From Arcobacter sp. F2176 (GTDB lineage: Bacteria; Campylobacterota; Campylobacteria; Campylobacterales; Arcobacteraceae), in assembly GCF_004116465.1 (NCBI RefSeq), contig NZ_PDJV01000005.1:62001-126000 (forward strand): a stretch of DNA of 64,000 bases, read 5' to 3'. The notes under the pieces were generated by a model. That model had not been told where the DNA came from, did no database searches, and saw only the letters and a list, made by a program, of their open reading frames with translations. Both the position numbers and the translations under genes were made by a program. Of this stretch, positions 44,363 to 52,775 are shown in pieces. How positions within the stretch are numbered: position 1 is the first letter of the stretch; each line of letters opens with the position of its first letter.

Positions 44363-44793
44363 TGGATAAAAAAGAACTTTTTAAAGTAACACTAATTGGA
44401 CAAGTTAGAGCCTTAGATCAATTTGGAACATGGGTTAATAAGAGTGATGAAGACTTACTAGTGGAAAAATATGTAAGAACTAAAGAGGACTTAAAAAACA
44501 TTCCAATTATTGCAGATATAGATGAGATGCAAATCAAAGATATAAGACTTGTATTTCAAGCTGTTGCTTTGGCTTTTGAAAAACTTACAGGTGTAATGTG
44601 CTCAGTTGTAATGGAGATGAGCCATGAAGGATTTGGAAGAGTAGTAGTTTTTGCAGGAAAAATTGTATTAGCTGAGAAGTTTTTTAAAGATGCTCATAGG
44701 TTTTCATTTAGAACATATGAAGATTTGTTAAAAGAGGGTGAAAAATATCTTGTAAAAGCAGAAGAGACTTACAACAAATATAAGAATGTATAG
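44362..44793 (+). CDS. NifX-associated protein, DUF269 family
   Basis: 143 residues. The N-terminal segment VTLIGQVRALDQFGTWVNKS and the conserved MEMSHEGFGRVVVFAGKIVL identify DUF269, found almost only beside nifX. Its biochemical role is not settled. Its start codon shares a base with the nifX stop codon, so translation is coupled. Confidence 0.9.
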   Translation: MDKKELFKVTLIGQVRALDQFGTWVNKSDEDLLVEKYVRTKEDLKNIPIIADIDEMQIKDIRLVFQAVALAFEKLTGVMCSVVMEMSHEGFGRVVVFAGKIVLAEKFFKDAHRFSFRTYEDLLKEGEKYLVKAEETYNKYKNV

Positions 44794-44812
44794 ACAAAAA
44801 GGAGACATAAGT

Positions 44813-45328
44813 ATGGCAAATATTGGAATTTTTTGTGGAACAGCAGGTGGAACATCTATGATAGTTGCAGATGCCTTAGCAGAAGCTTTTGATGTGGAAG
44901 AAGTGATTAATATGGAAGAAGATTTTGATGATATAGATCAAATGCTTGAGCACGATGTTCTTTTCATTGGGAGTTCTACTTGGGGACAAGGAGATGTATA
45001 TTTTGAGTGGGTTGATCCTTTACTTGAAATAGAATCAGATGGTATTGATTTTTCAGGGAAAACTATTGCCTTATTTGGGGCAGGAGATAGTGTAAAACAT
45101 GGTGAACACTTCTGTTCAGCTTTAGGAAAACTTTACAAAACCTTTACAGCTGCTGGAGCAAATGTTGTTGGTTTTGTAGATGCAAATGACTATAAGTATG
45201 AATACTCACAAGCAGAAATAGATGGAAAACTTTGTGGTTTAGCAATAGATGAACATAATGAAAAAGATAAAACAGAAATTAGAGTAGCTAAATGGATTGA
45301 CTCTTTAAAAGAAGAGATTCCAGCTTAA
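44813..45328 (+). CDS. nifF: Nif-associated flavodoxin
   Basis: 171 residues from the ATG at 44813, selected for its GGAG; an upstream ATG at 44786 lies inside DUF269. The FMN phosphate loop is FCGTAGGTSM, followed by GSSTWGQGDVYFEWVDPLL and LFGAGDSVKHGEHFCSALGK. Length and loop insertion fit a long-chain flavodoxin. It would deliver electrons to NifH. Leader copy A starts 3 bases after the stop. Confidence 0.92.
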   Translation: MANIGIFCGTAGGTSMIVADALAEAFDVEEVINMEEDFDDIDQMLEHDVLFIGSSTWGQGDVYFEWVDPLLEIESDGIDFSGKTIALFGAGDSVKHGEHFCSALGKLYKTFTAAGANVVGFVDANDYKYEYSQAEIDGKLCGLAIDEHNEKDKTEIRVAKWIDSLKEEIPA

Positions 45329-45330
45329 AA

Positions 45331-45454
45331 AAAGGTTTTATTCTTAAAACCCTTTAGTTTTTGCTACTTTTAAGGATTTTTTACAAATCCTGTTAAAAAG
45401 TAGATGAAAATAAAATAAGGTCCCTTTAAAATGGGACATTTTAAAGGATATAAA
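45331..45454 (+). ncRNA. nif intercistronic leader element, copy A (before nifW)
   Basis: First hairpin GGTTTTA/TAAAACC (45334-45351) followed by CTTTAG (45352-45357). A second hairpin has a base stem CTACTTTT/AAAAAGTAG (45364-45403) and an apical AGGATT/AATCCT. The 3' module has GTCCC (45420) with GGGAC (45433), competing with a 10-bp stem CCTTTAAAAT (45423-45432)/ATTTTAAAGG (45438-45447) that buries the nifW ribosome site AAAGGA. Four more full copies occur in the window. Confidence 0.85.
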
Positions 45455-45790
45455 ATGAAAACAATAGAAGAGTTTTATAAATTAAGAGATACAGAAGATT
45501 TTTTTAAATTTTTTGATATAGATTTCGACCAAAAACTAATCAATGTAAAAAGATTTCATATGATGAAAGAGTATGGAACACTTATAAAAAAAGGTTTATC
45601 TTCAATTTCTGAAGAAAATAAGCTTTTAGAATTTTTGAAATTTTCTCTGTTAAGAGTTTATGGTGATTATAAAAATGGTCACTCACCAAGTGCTGCAGAT
45701 GTTTGGAATATGTATGAGACTGGGAAATTAGAGGGTTGTTCGTCTTGCAGTCCAAGTCCAACAGGAGCAGGAGGAAGTTGTGGGTGCTAA
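45455..45790 (+). CDS. nifW: Nitrogenase-protective protein NifW, with Cys-rich tail
   Basis: 111 residues from the ATG at 45455, which has AAAGGA 7 bases upstream. DTEDFFKFFDIDFDQKLINV, then KRFHMMKEYG, matches the core of NifW, which binds and protects or matures NifDK. The C-terminus has four Cys (95, 98, 109, 111) in EGCSSCSPSP ... GGSCGC, an extension I do not expect in NifW. It overlaps nifZ by 11 bases and is preceded by leader copy A. Confidence 0.86.
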   Translation: MKTIEEFYKLRDTEDFFKFFDIDFDQKLINVKRFHMMKEYGTLIKKGLSSISEENKLLEFLKFSLLRVYGDYKNGHSPSAADVWNMYETGKLEGCSSCSPSPTGAGGSCGC

Positions 45791-46190
45791 AGATGGATTT
45801 ACACATAAAGATATCGTAGATGCTAACACACCTCTTCATGATAGTGTAACAGCAGGTCGTTCAGGAAAAGATGAAGACAAACCAAAGTTTGGAATAGGTC
45901 AAAAAGTTAAACTTCTAAAAGAGATAGTTAATGATGGAACCTATCCTCATGCACCAATTGGAGCACAACTAATGCCAGCAGGTGCAATTGGATATATCAA
46001 ATCTATGGGTGATTTTTTACAAGTAATTCGAGTATATGAAGTTCACTTTTTAGGATTATTAGATGTTCCAGTTGAAATAGTAGGGTGTAGAGAACATGAA
46101 CTAGAAGCAATGGAAGATTATAGGGATGAAGTAGAAGAAGAGTTAGAATTTATGAGGAAACATAGAGAAAAATACTATTCAAAAGATTAA
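45780..46190 (+). CDS. nifZ: NifZ, P-cluster maturation protein (GTG start)
   Basis: 136 residues. The core FGIGQKVKLLKEIVNDGTYP and IGAQLMPAGAIGYIKSMGDF, followed by a Tyr-Glu-Val-His-Phe strand, matches NifZ, which helps form the second P-cluster in NifDK. A GTG at 45780 is chosen because AGGAGG lies 6 bases upstream; the gene therefore begins inside nifW. The first 33 residues are an extension before the usual NifZ core. Confidence 0.85.
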   Translation: MGAKDGFTHKDIVDANTPLHDSVTAGRSGKDEDKPKFGIGQKVKLLKEIVNDGTYPHAPIGAQLMPAGAIGYIKSMGDFLQVIRVYEVHFLGLLDVPVEIVGCREHELEAMEDYRDEVEEELEFMRKHREKYYSKD

Positions 46191-46196
46191 ATTATT

Positions 46197-46245
46197 AACC
46201 AAGTCAGATGAAAGAGTTTTTAGAACTTTATCATATGGCTTGGTT
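46197..46245 (+). repeat. Intercistronic hairpin between nifZ and the ferredoxin-like gene
   Basis: AACCAAG/CTTGGTT encloses an inner GATGAAAG/CTTTATC stem. The 49-base structure has no T-tract, so it is more likely an mRNA stability or processing hairpin than a terminator. It lacks the CTTTAG and 3' module of the leader family. Confidence 0.6.
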
Positions 46246-46281
46246 TGTATGAAGAAAACAAGCTAAAAAAGGAGACAAAAT

Positions 46282-46623
46282 ATGGCAAAAGTTATTTTTA
46301 TGCATTTTGATACTGTTACTGATGGTATTTATGATGCAAAAATCGGTGAACCAATTGTTAGATTGGCTAAAGAAAAAGGTGTTCCTCTTATATCTGATGC
46401 AAAAGATTATGCAAAAAGTTTAATCTATGTTGAAAATCTTGCAGATGAAGAACCAACAAGTTACATGGAAGATGAAGAGTTAGATGTCTTAGTTAAATTG
46501 GGAGCAATCACTTCTGATGAAGCTTTACAATGTCAACAATTTACAATCAGCCCAAAAGTTAGAATTGCACCAATGATGTTAATCAAAGGTGATATTTTAG
46601 TAAAACCATACAAATTAAAATAA
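46282..46623 (+). CDS. Ferredoxin-fold protein that has lost its [2Fe-2S] ligands (FeSII-like?)
   Basis: 113 residues, RBS GGAG. It aligns by eye with the [2Fe-2S] ferredoxin encoded next: the cluster loop GCRDGECGTCVVEI becomes SDAKDYAKSLIYVE, so Cys ligands 37, 42 and 45 are replaced by Asp39, Ala44 and Leu47, while the fourth Cys remains in LQCQ (LSCQ next door). Length and N-terminal strand order recall the Azotobacter protective ferredoxin FeSII (Shethna protein II). A cluster-free nitrogenase-binding role is conceivable but unproven. Confidence 0.6.
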   Translation: MAKVIFMHFDTVTDGIYDAKIGEPIVRLAKEKGVPLISDAKDYAKSLIYVENLADEEPTSYMEDEELDVLVKLGAITSDEALQCQQFTISPKVRIAPMMLIKGDILVKPYKLK

Positions 46624-46646
46624 CAATAAGTTAATCAGTATAAAAA

Positions 46647-46765
46647 AGCGAATTCATTCGCTCTTTAGGATTTTGCTACTTTTAAGGATTTTTTATAAAT
46701 CCTGTTAAAAAGTAGATAAAAAATGAAGGTCCCTTTAAAATTGGGACAATTTAAAAGGAAGATAA
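46647..46765 (+). ncRNA. nif intercistronic leader element, copy B (before the ferredoxin gene)
   Basis: Hairpin AGCGAA/TTCGCT (46647-46662), then CTTTAG (46663-46668), then a second hairpin nearly identical in sequence to copy A. The 3' module has GTCCC (46729) with GGGAC (46743), and the A/T arms can pair across the ribosome site AAAAGGA. The start codon follows 9 bases later. The first stem differs in sequence from copy A but still pairs. Confidence 0.85.
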
Positions 46766-47062
46766 ATGACAACTAGAGTAGAAATTATAAACGATTTTTT
46801 AGCAATTAATGTTAAACCAGGAAGTACAATTCAAGATGTTGTTGAAGCATCAGGTTCAGCTTTACCTTTTGGATGTAGAGATGGAGAATGTGGAACATGT
46901 GTAGTTGAAATTGAACAAGGTATGGAGTTTATTTCTCCAATAAATGAAAAAGAAGTAAAAGTAATCAAAGAGAATTGTGTAGGTACAGCAACTGAGAAAA
47001 CAAGATTGTCTTGCCAAATGAAAATAGTTAAGCCTAATGGTGTTATTAGAATTAAGTATTAA
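46766..47062 (+). CDS. [2Fe-2S] ferredoxin, plant type (nif operon)
   Basis: 98 residues with cluster ligands Cys37, Cys42, Cys45 and Cys83 in LPFGCRDGECGTCVVEI and TRLSCQMKI. This C-x4-C-x2-C...C pattern defines plant-type [2Fe-2S] ferredoxins, such as FdxB-like or protective ferredoxins encoded in nif regions. It could feed NifH, serve cofactor assembly or protect nitrogenase. It is preceded by leader copy B and followed by a hairpin and rpoN. Confidence 0.9.
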   Translation: MTTRVEIINDFLAINVKPGSTIQDVVEASGSALPFGCRDGECGTCVVEIEQGMEFISPINEKEVKVIKENCVGTATEKTRLSCQMKIVKPNGVIRIKY

Positions 47063-47079
47063 AAAATATACAAGGAAAT

Positions 47080-47104
47080 GTCCAAATTCTTTTTGAATTT
47101 GGGC
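47080..47104 (+). terminator. Hairpin between the ferredoxin gene and rpoN
   Basis: GTCCAAATTC and GAATTTGGGC form a 10-bp stem with one G-T pair and a T5 loop. No T-tract follows, so it may attenuate rather than stop transcription into rpoN, whose ATG is 11 bases on. rpoN has no clear Shine-Dalgarno sequence here. Confidence 0.5.
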
Positions 47105-47115
47105 AAAATATCATA

Positions 47116-48363
47116 ATGGCACAAACATTATCAACCTCGGCTTCACAAAAGCAAAATCTTAACTTATCTTTGAAATTGTGGTTACCAATGCTACAATCTT
47201 CACTTCAAGACCTAGAGAAACATCTAAAAAATGTCTCTTATGAAAATCCATTTTTGGAAATAAAAAAACCAAAAGAGTTTTATGCAAACTTTATGCCACA
47301 AGGAACTAGTGGGGAGTTTATAGAATCTTTGGCAATTTATAATGAATCTTTAAATGATGTAATAAGTGAACAAATATGTGCCCCAAATTTTTCAACTCCA
47401 AACTCTCAAAAAGTAGCTATGGAAATCATTTGTGACATAAATGAAGAGGGATATTTTGAAGGAGATATAGAAAAAATAGCTCAAACTTGTAATGTATATA
47501 AAGAGTATGTTGAGTCTATAAGACAAAGATTTTCACTTCTAGAACCAAGCGGAATTGGAGCAAAAGATTTATCAGAGTCATTTCTTTTTCAATTAGATGC
47601 CTGTGATAAAAAAATTGATGACGAATTATATAACTTCATAAAAAAGATTATTAAAGATATTTCTCATTTGGATAAATATGCAGCACACCATAGGTTTGAA
47701 GATGCAAAAGAGGTAATAAAATACTTTAATAATCCTCCTGCTGTAAATTATATGAATGACAATGTACAAATAATTCCTGATTTTTTTGTGGATATTGGCG
47801 AAGATATCAATATCAAAATAAATCATGCTTATTACCCAGATTTAGAAGTAAAAGATGCTTTTAATTCTAAAAATGAGGGAATAAAAGAGAAATTAAAAGA
47901 AGCAAGAGATTTAGTAAACTTATTAGGTTTACGAAAATCAACTTTATACAAAATAGTTCTTTTGATTGTGGAAAAACAAATTTCATTTTTTGTGGGTGGT
48001 GAACTAAAACCCTACTCTATGCAAGAATTAGCAAATGAAATTGGTTTTGCAGAATCAACAATTTCAAGAGCTGTGGCAAATAAGTATATTGAGTGTTCTT
48101 TGGGAACATATCCTTTAAAACATTTCTTTTCAAATGCAGTTAACAATAAAGATTTATCATCTTCAGAGATAAAAAATTATATAAAAAGTCTTGTAGAATA
48201 TGAAGATAAGGAAATACCATTAACAGACCAAGATATTTTAGATGCTATTCAAGATAAATTTAACCTAGAAATGGTAAGAAGAACTATTACGAAATACAGA
48301 AAGATGTTGGATGTTCCCTCTTCAAAAGAGAGAAAAAAGCTTTACAAAGTAGAAAATCTATAG
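47116..48363 (+). CDS. rpoN: RNA polymerase sigma-54 factor
   Basis: 415 residues. The N-terminal region I (QKQNLNLSLKLWLPMLQSSL) contacts the activator. The core-binding domain covers about residues 80-260, and the C-terminal part has the HTH (AESTISRAVANKYIECSLG) and the RpoN-box-like segment RRTITKYRKMLDVPSSKERK, here more divergent than ARRTVTKYR. It is shorter than proteobacterial RpoN, as in other Campylobacterota. It recognises the GG-N10-GC promoters before the nif genes. It may also serve flagellar genes. Confidence 0.93.
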   Translation: MAQTLSTSASQKQNLNLSLKLWLPMLQSSLQDLEKHLKNVSYENPFLEIKKPKEFYANFMPQGTSGEFIESLAIYNESLNDVISEQICAPNFSTPNSQKVAMEIICDINEEGYFEGDIEKIAQTCNVYKEYVESIRQRFSLLEPSGIGAKDLSESFLFQLDACDKKIDDELYNFIKKIIKDISHLDKYAAHHRFEDAKEVIKYFNNPPAVNYMNDNVQIIPDFFVDIGEDINIKINHAYYPDLEVKDAFNSKNEGIKEKLKEARDLVNLLGLRKSTLYKIVLLIVEKQISFFVGGELKPYSMQELANEIGFAESTISRAVANKYIECSLGTYPLKHFFSNAVNNKDLSSSEIKNYIKSLVEYEDKEIPLTDQDILDAIQDKFNLEMVRRTITKYRKMLDVPSSKERKKLYKVENL

Positions 48364-48386
48364 CTTTATTCTACACTAATAAAGCT
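48362..48386 (+). terminator. Hairpin after rpoN
   Basis: AGCTTTATT and AATAAAGCT pair around a 7-base loop directly at the rpoN stop codon. There is no strong T-tract; a role as transcription end or mRNA stabiliser is inferred. Confidence 0.55.
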
Positions 48387-48521
48387 CATTATCTCATATC
48401 AAATAACATAAACTAACTACTAAATAGTTTGTTTTTAAGATAACATAAGATATTATTTTTAAAGTATATTAGAAAAATAACTTAGAATAACAGAAAATAA
48501 TTTTAATAAAGAAGGAATATA

Positions 48522-49985
48522 ATGTTTAATTTAGGCAAAACAGAAGAAGAATCTGCCAGATTAACTGCAATGGATGAAAACTATGCAATTATCTCATTTA
48601 AACCAGATGGAACAATAATACATGCAAATAATAATTTTCTAAATGTTTTGGGTTATAAATTAGAAGAAACAGCTGGTAAGCATCATAGAATGTTTTGTGA
48701 TAAAACATATGTAACTACAAAAGAGTATACTGAATTTTGGGAGAGTTTAAATAAAGGGTTATCTCAAATAAATGAATTTGAAAGAATTAGAAAAGATGGT
48801 ACTTCTGTTTGGATTCAAGCTTCATATACTCCTGTAAAAAATAAAAGTGGGAAAGTGACTCGTGTTGTTAAGTTCGCGCAAGATATTACTGATGCAAAAA
48901 ATGTAATAAAAGCTGTTAATAAGGCAATTGATATAGCAAAAACAGGTATTATGAAACAAACTATACAAGAAAAAACACAAAATGAAGGTATAGAGAATCT
49001 TAAAAATGGCATTAATGACTTATTTGAAATTGTATCTACTAAAGTAGATGGTGATTTAAATAAAATATCAGCTGCCTTATTATCTTTTCAAAAATTAAAC
49101 TTTACCCATAGAATAGAAGGAAACAATTTAGGGGAAGTAGCTCAAGGATTAAACAATCTTGCTAATGTTGTAAATGAAATGTTAGTAGAAAATAAAGCAA
49201 ATGGATTGACCCTTGATAAAGGTTCAGATTTACTTTTAGCAAATGTTGATAAATTGAATCAAAGTTCAAATGAAGCAGCAGCAAGTTTAGAAGAAACAGC
49301 AGCAGCCTTAGAAGAGATAACTGCAAATATTAGAAACAACACTCAAAATATTGCAAAAATGGCAAGTAATTCAACTAATGTTACAACTTCTGTGTCAAAT
49401 GGGGAAAAGCTTGCAAAACAAACAACAGTTGCAATGGATGAAATAAATGAGCAAGTTAAATCTATCAATGAAGCAATTAGCGTGATTGATCAAATTGCAT
49501 TTCAAACAAATATTTTATCTCTAAATGCAGCAGTAGAAGCTGCAACTGCAGGAGAAGCAGGTAAAGGCTTTGCCGTAGTTGCACAAGAAGTAAGAAACTT
49601 AGCTTCTCGTTCTGCAGAAGCAGCAAAAGAGATAAAAACATTAGTTGAGAATGCTACTTCAAAAGCAAATGAGGGTAAAAATATAGCTGGAAATATGATA
49701 GAAGGATATAAAGAGTTAAATCAAAATATTCAAGAAACTATAAATCTTATTTCTGATATTGAAATGTCAAGTAAAGAACAACAAACAGGAATAGAACAAA
49801 TAAATACAGCAGTAACTCAACTTGATCAACAAACTCAACAAAATGCAATGGTTGCATCTCAAGCACATGATATAGCAACAACAACAGATACTATTGCAAA
49901 ACTTATTGTTTCAGAAGCAAATGAAAAAGAGTTTATTGGTAAAAATGATGTTAAAGCAAAAGAGATGAATAAAAGAACTAAATAA
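48522..49985 (+). CDS. Soluble methyl-accepting chemotaxis protein with PAS domain
   Basis: 487 residues. A PAS domain (about residues 18-128) contains the [20 protein letters not shown] motif and a PAC end (FAQDITDAK), typical of PAS-chemoreceptors that may bind haem or flavin. There is no membrane segment, so it is cytoplasmic. The C-terminal signalling tip has [20 protein letters not shown] and [21 protein letters not shown] precedes the ATG. It ends in a strong terminator. Confidence 0.93.
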   Translation: MFNLGKTEEESARLTAMDENYAIISFKPDGTIIHANNNFLNVLGYKLEETAGKHHRMFCDKTYVTTKEYTEFWESLNKGLSQINEFERIRKDGTSVWIQASYTPVKNKSGKVTRVVKFAQDITDAKNVIKAVNKAIDIAKTGIMKQTIQEKTQNEGIENLKNGINDLFEIVSTKVDGDLNKISAALLSFQKLNFTHRIEGNNLGEVAQGLNNLANVVNEMLVENKANGLTLDKGSDLLLANVDKLNQSSNEAAASLEETAAALEEITANIRNNTQNIAKMASNSTNVTTSVSNGEKLAKQTTVAMDEINEQVKSINEAISVIDQIAFQTNILSLNAAVEAATAGEAGKGFAVVAQEVRNLASRSAEAAKEIKTLVENATSKANEGKNIAGNMIEGYKELNQNIQETINLISDIEMSSKEQQTGIEQINTAVTQLDQQTQQNAMVASQAHDIATTTDTIAKLIVSEANEKEFIGKNDVKAKEMNKRTK

Positions 49986-50061
49986 ATAATAACTCCAAAA
50001 AAATTATACCACTGTAAACAACAAAAAATAAAGGGGAAAGATTTAAATGCTCTCCCTTTTG

Positions 50062-50089
50062 AAGAGTATTGATTTTAATCAATACTCTT
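50062..50089 (+). terminator. Rho-independent terminator after the PAS chemoreceptor
   Basis: AAGAGTATTGATT and AATCAATACTCTT form a 13-bp perfect repeat (12-bp stem plus loop) followed by a T-run. Confidence 0.85.
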
Positions 50090-50129
50090 TTTGTCCTATT
50101 TAGATAATATTCTAAAAAAAGGACCACAT

Positions 50130-51539
50130 ATGTTTAATATAAAATCATTATATTTTAGAATGACAATAATTCATTATCTTGGAATGTTATTATTACCTAT
50201 TAATGCACTATTTTTTACAACAAATACAACTTCACAAACAATTCAAATTGTTATTGCAATAGCTTTAATTTTTCATGAACTAGATGAAAGAAAAAATGGT
50301 AAAAAATTATCAAAAGAATTAGTAAATTTTTTTAAAAATATGGATAATAAAGATGCAAAACTTAAAATAAATACTTCTTTTGCAAGTGAATACTCTGAAA
50401 TAAAAAATATTATTGATACAAGAGATAAAAAACAAAAAATCAAAGAACAAGAAGAACTCTTATTTATTACAGAAGCAAAAGATATCCTAGAACAGGTCAA
50501 AAATGGTAGATATAATAATATTATTCAAGTAAAAACTTCAAATAAAGTATTGGAAGAATTTAAGATAGTTGTTAATGATATGATAATAAATACAAAAAAA
50601 CATTTTGAGATTATTAATAATATTCTTAATGAATATACTAATTACAACTACACAAATGATTTAATTTTAAAAAATATTTCAGATGATGGTGAGTTTATAA
50701 ATTTATCAACTTCAATTAATGAACTTAAAAATGCAATTACTTATATGTTATTAGAAAATAAAAAAAATGGTACTATCTTACAAAAATCATCTAAAATTTT
50801 ATTAGATAATGCTTTTAAACTAAATAGCTCTTCAACAAAAGCATCTACAAGCTTAGAAGAGACAACACTTGTATTAGAAGAAATCACACAAAATGTTAGT
50901 AAAACATACGAAAAAACAATTGAAATGTCTGAATTTGCAAATGCAGTTATAAAATCTGCAAAAGAGGGAGAGAACCTTGCAAATAAAACTAATATTTCTA
51001 TGGATGAGATCAATGAAGAAGTAAGTTCGATAAATGAAGCAATAAGTATCATTGATCAAATTGCATTTCAAACTAACATTTTATCACTAAATGCCGCCGT
51101 TGAAGCTGCAACTGCAGGAGAAGCAGGAAAAGGATTTGCAGTAGTTGCCCAAGAAGTAAGAAATCTTGCAAATAAAAGTACAGAAGCGGCAAAGGATATA
51201 AAAAAACTAGTTGAAGCTGCAAATCAAAAAGCCAATGAAGGAAAAGCTATCGCAAATGAGATGATAGAGGGATATTCAAATTTAAACATTGATATTGATA
51301 AAACAATAGAATTGATTAATGAAGTGGCAATTACTTCTAAAAAACAACAAGAAGGTATAGTTCAAATTAACAATTCCGTAAAAGTTTTAGAAAAACAAAT
51401 TTATACAAACTCAGAAATATCTTCTAAATCAAATAAAATTGCAACTGAAACATCAAATATTGCAAATACTATTGTTGAAGAGACAAGTAAAAAAACTTTT
51501 GAAGGAAAAGAAAGTATCTTTGAAAATATATGTGCTTAA
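50130..51539 (+). CDS. Membrane-anchored methyl-accepting chemotaxis protein without periplasmic domain
   Basis: 469 residues from the ATG at 50130, chosen for AAAGGA 8 bases upstream. Two short membrane segments (about residues 10-30 and 36-52) are joined by a small loop, so there is no periplasmic sensor. A coiled-coil or HAMP-like linker leads to the signalling domain, whose tip is nearly identical to that of the preceding receptor ([20 protein letters not shown]). It may sense energy state or membrane-associated signals. Confidence 0.9.
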   Translation: MFNIKSLYFRMTIIHYLGMLLLPINALFFTTNTTSQTIQIVIAIALIFHELDERKNGKKLSKELVNFFKNMDNKDAKLKINTSFASEYSEIKNIIDTRDKKQKIKEQEELLFITEAKDILEQVKNGRYNNIIQVKTSNKVLEEFKIVVNDMIINTKKHFEIINNILNEYTNYNYTNDLILKNISDDGEFINLSTSINELKNAITYMLLENKKNGTILQKSSKILLDNAFKLNSSSTKASTSLEETTLVLEEITQNVSKTYEKTIEMSEFANAVIKSAKEGENLANKTNISMDEINEEVSSINEAISIIDQIAFQTNILSLNAAVEAATAGEAGKGFAVVAQEVRNLANKSTEAAKDIKKLVEAANQKANEGKAIANEMIEGYSNLNIDIDKTIELINEVAITSKKQQEGIVQINNSVKVLEKQIYTNSEISSKSNKIATETSNIANTIVEETSKKTFEGKESIFENICA

Positions 51540-51661
51540 GCTTTTATATTAATTAATAAAAAGCATCTTTATAAAATTTTGATATTTAAATTTGTTTTTT
51601 GATTTTTTCTTTAGATAATACAACATATAATAGTAGTCACACCTATTTTAAAGAAAAAAAT

Positions 51662-51742
51662 ATGACTACACCAAATATTATTATGCTTTCTATTTTATCT
51701 TTTTTAATATTTTTGTTAATAATAAAACTATTTAAAGCTTAA
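51662..51742 (+). CDS. Small KdpF-like membrane peptide (26 residues)
   Basis: A 26-codon frame encodes MTTPNIIMLSILSFLIFLLI followed by IKLFKA, one clear membrane helix. It ends one base before the KdpD-like kinase gene. Position in a potassium-control operon and size recall KdpF (about 29 residues), but no KdpABC is here. RBS is weak (AAAGAAAAAAA). It may be a real regulator or stabilising peptide, or simply a leader. Confidence 0.45.
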   Translation: MTTPNIIMLSILSFLIFLLIIKLFKA

Positions 51743-51743
51743 A

Positions 51744-52775
51744 ATGATGAATCTACTTTTCCCATATAGAAAATATAATTACATACTAAAAGCCTTAGGA
51801 ATTTTATTAATCATTACTATTATTAGTCACATATTTAGAAGCTCTTTAGACATCATAAACATAGCACTTATACATATTATTCCTGTTATTGTAGTAGCTA
51901 TTCATGGAAAAGGTAAAGCTACTTTTTTTATGACAATTCTTTGTGTAGTTCTTCTAAATTTTTTATACATTCCCCCAATATATAGCTTTTCTGTGCACAA
52001 TGAACTCTATATTTGGAGTTTTTTGATTTTTGGAATTGTTGGGTGGATAATTACTTATCAAGCAAAAAGCATAAGCAATCAAATGAAACAAAATGAATTA
52101 AGAGAGAGTTTATTACATATTATTTCCCATGATTTAAGAACTCCCTTATCAACTATTCATGGAAGTATTAATTTAATATTATCAAACAATGAGTTAACTG
52201 AAACAAATAAAAATAACCTACTAGAAGATATAAATTATGCTTCTATTAGAATGGAAAGACTTATTACAAATATTCTTGATAGTACTAGATTATCAAGTGG
52301 CAATATTAATTTAAAACTTCAATGGTGTGATTTCGAAGATATTGTGGGAGTTGCCTTAGATGAATTTTCTCAAAAACAAAGTGATGAAAAAGTAATAGTA
52401 AATATTGAAGAGACAGGACTATTTTGGGGAGATAATACTTTACTTACTCAATTAGTAGTAAATTTACTTGATAATGCATTTAAATATTCATCTACCAATG
52501 CAAAAATAGATTTTGAAGTGATTGATTGCAATAATTATATAAAAATTCAAGTATTTAACGAAACAGAATTTATAGATGAAGAAAAATTAAAAAATATTTT
52601 TGATAAATTTTATAGGGTAGAAGATACCAATGATATCTCAGGTAGTGGTATTGGTTTGGCTATTTGTAAAAGTATAGTTAAACTTCATAATGGAGAGATT
52701 AAAGCTATTTCACAAAATAATGGCATACTAATAGAGATAAATCTACCCGTATTAAAAAGAGCAAAACTAATATGA
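51744..52775 (+). CDS. KdpD-like sensor histidine kinase (truncated form)
   Basis: 343 residues. The N-terminal membrane part (about 15-110) matches the four-helix DUF4118 domain of KdpD (KATFFMTILCVVLLNFLYIP, PIYSFSVHNELYIWSFLIFG). HisKA (HIISHDLRTPLSTIHGSI, phospho-His) and HATPase (NLLDNAFKYSS, GSGIGLAICKSIVKLHNG) follow. The long cytosolic KdpD N-domain and Usp domain are absent. It overlaps the response-regulator gene by 4 bases. It may sense potassium or turgor. Confidence 0.88.
   Translation: MMNLLFPYRKYNYILKALGILLIITIISHIFRSSLDIINIALIHIIPVIVVAIHGKGKATFFMTILCVVLLNFLYIPPIYSFSVHNELYIWSFLIFGIVGWIITYQAKSISNQMKQNELRESLLHIISHDLRTPLSTIHGSINLILSNNELTETNKNNLLEDINYASIRMERLITNILDSTRLSSGNINLKLQWCDFEDIVGVALDEFSQKQSDEKVIVNIEETGLFWGDNTLLTQLVVNLLDNAFKYSSTNAKIDFEVIDCNNYIKIQVFNETEFIDEEKLKNIFDKFYRVEDTNDISGSGIGLAICKSIVKLHNGEIKAISQNNGILIEINLPVLKRAKLI

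Noticed and set aside
45331-45454. Leader family as a mobile repeat (ERIC- or MITE-like)
   Set aside because: All copies are in sense orientation immediately before nif-linked start codons and incorporate the ribosome site; a mobile repeat would be expected in both orientations and near unrelated genes. A genome-wide search is still needed.
45331-45454. Known molybdenum-cofactor (Moco) riboswitch upstream of nif genes
   Set aside because: I do not see the Moco motif's conserved sequences or fold here; only a covariance-model search could exclude it fully.
46197-46245. Hairpin between nifZ and the ferredoxin-like gene as another leader copy
   Set aside because: It lacks CTTTAG, the second two-part hairpin and the GTCCC/GGGAC module, so it is listed as a separate hairpin.
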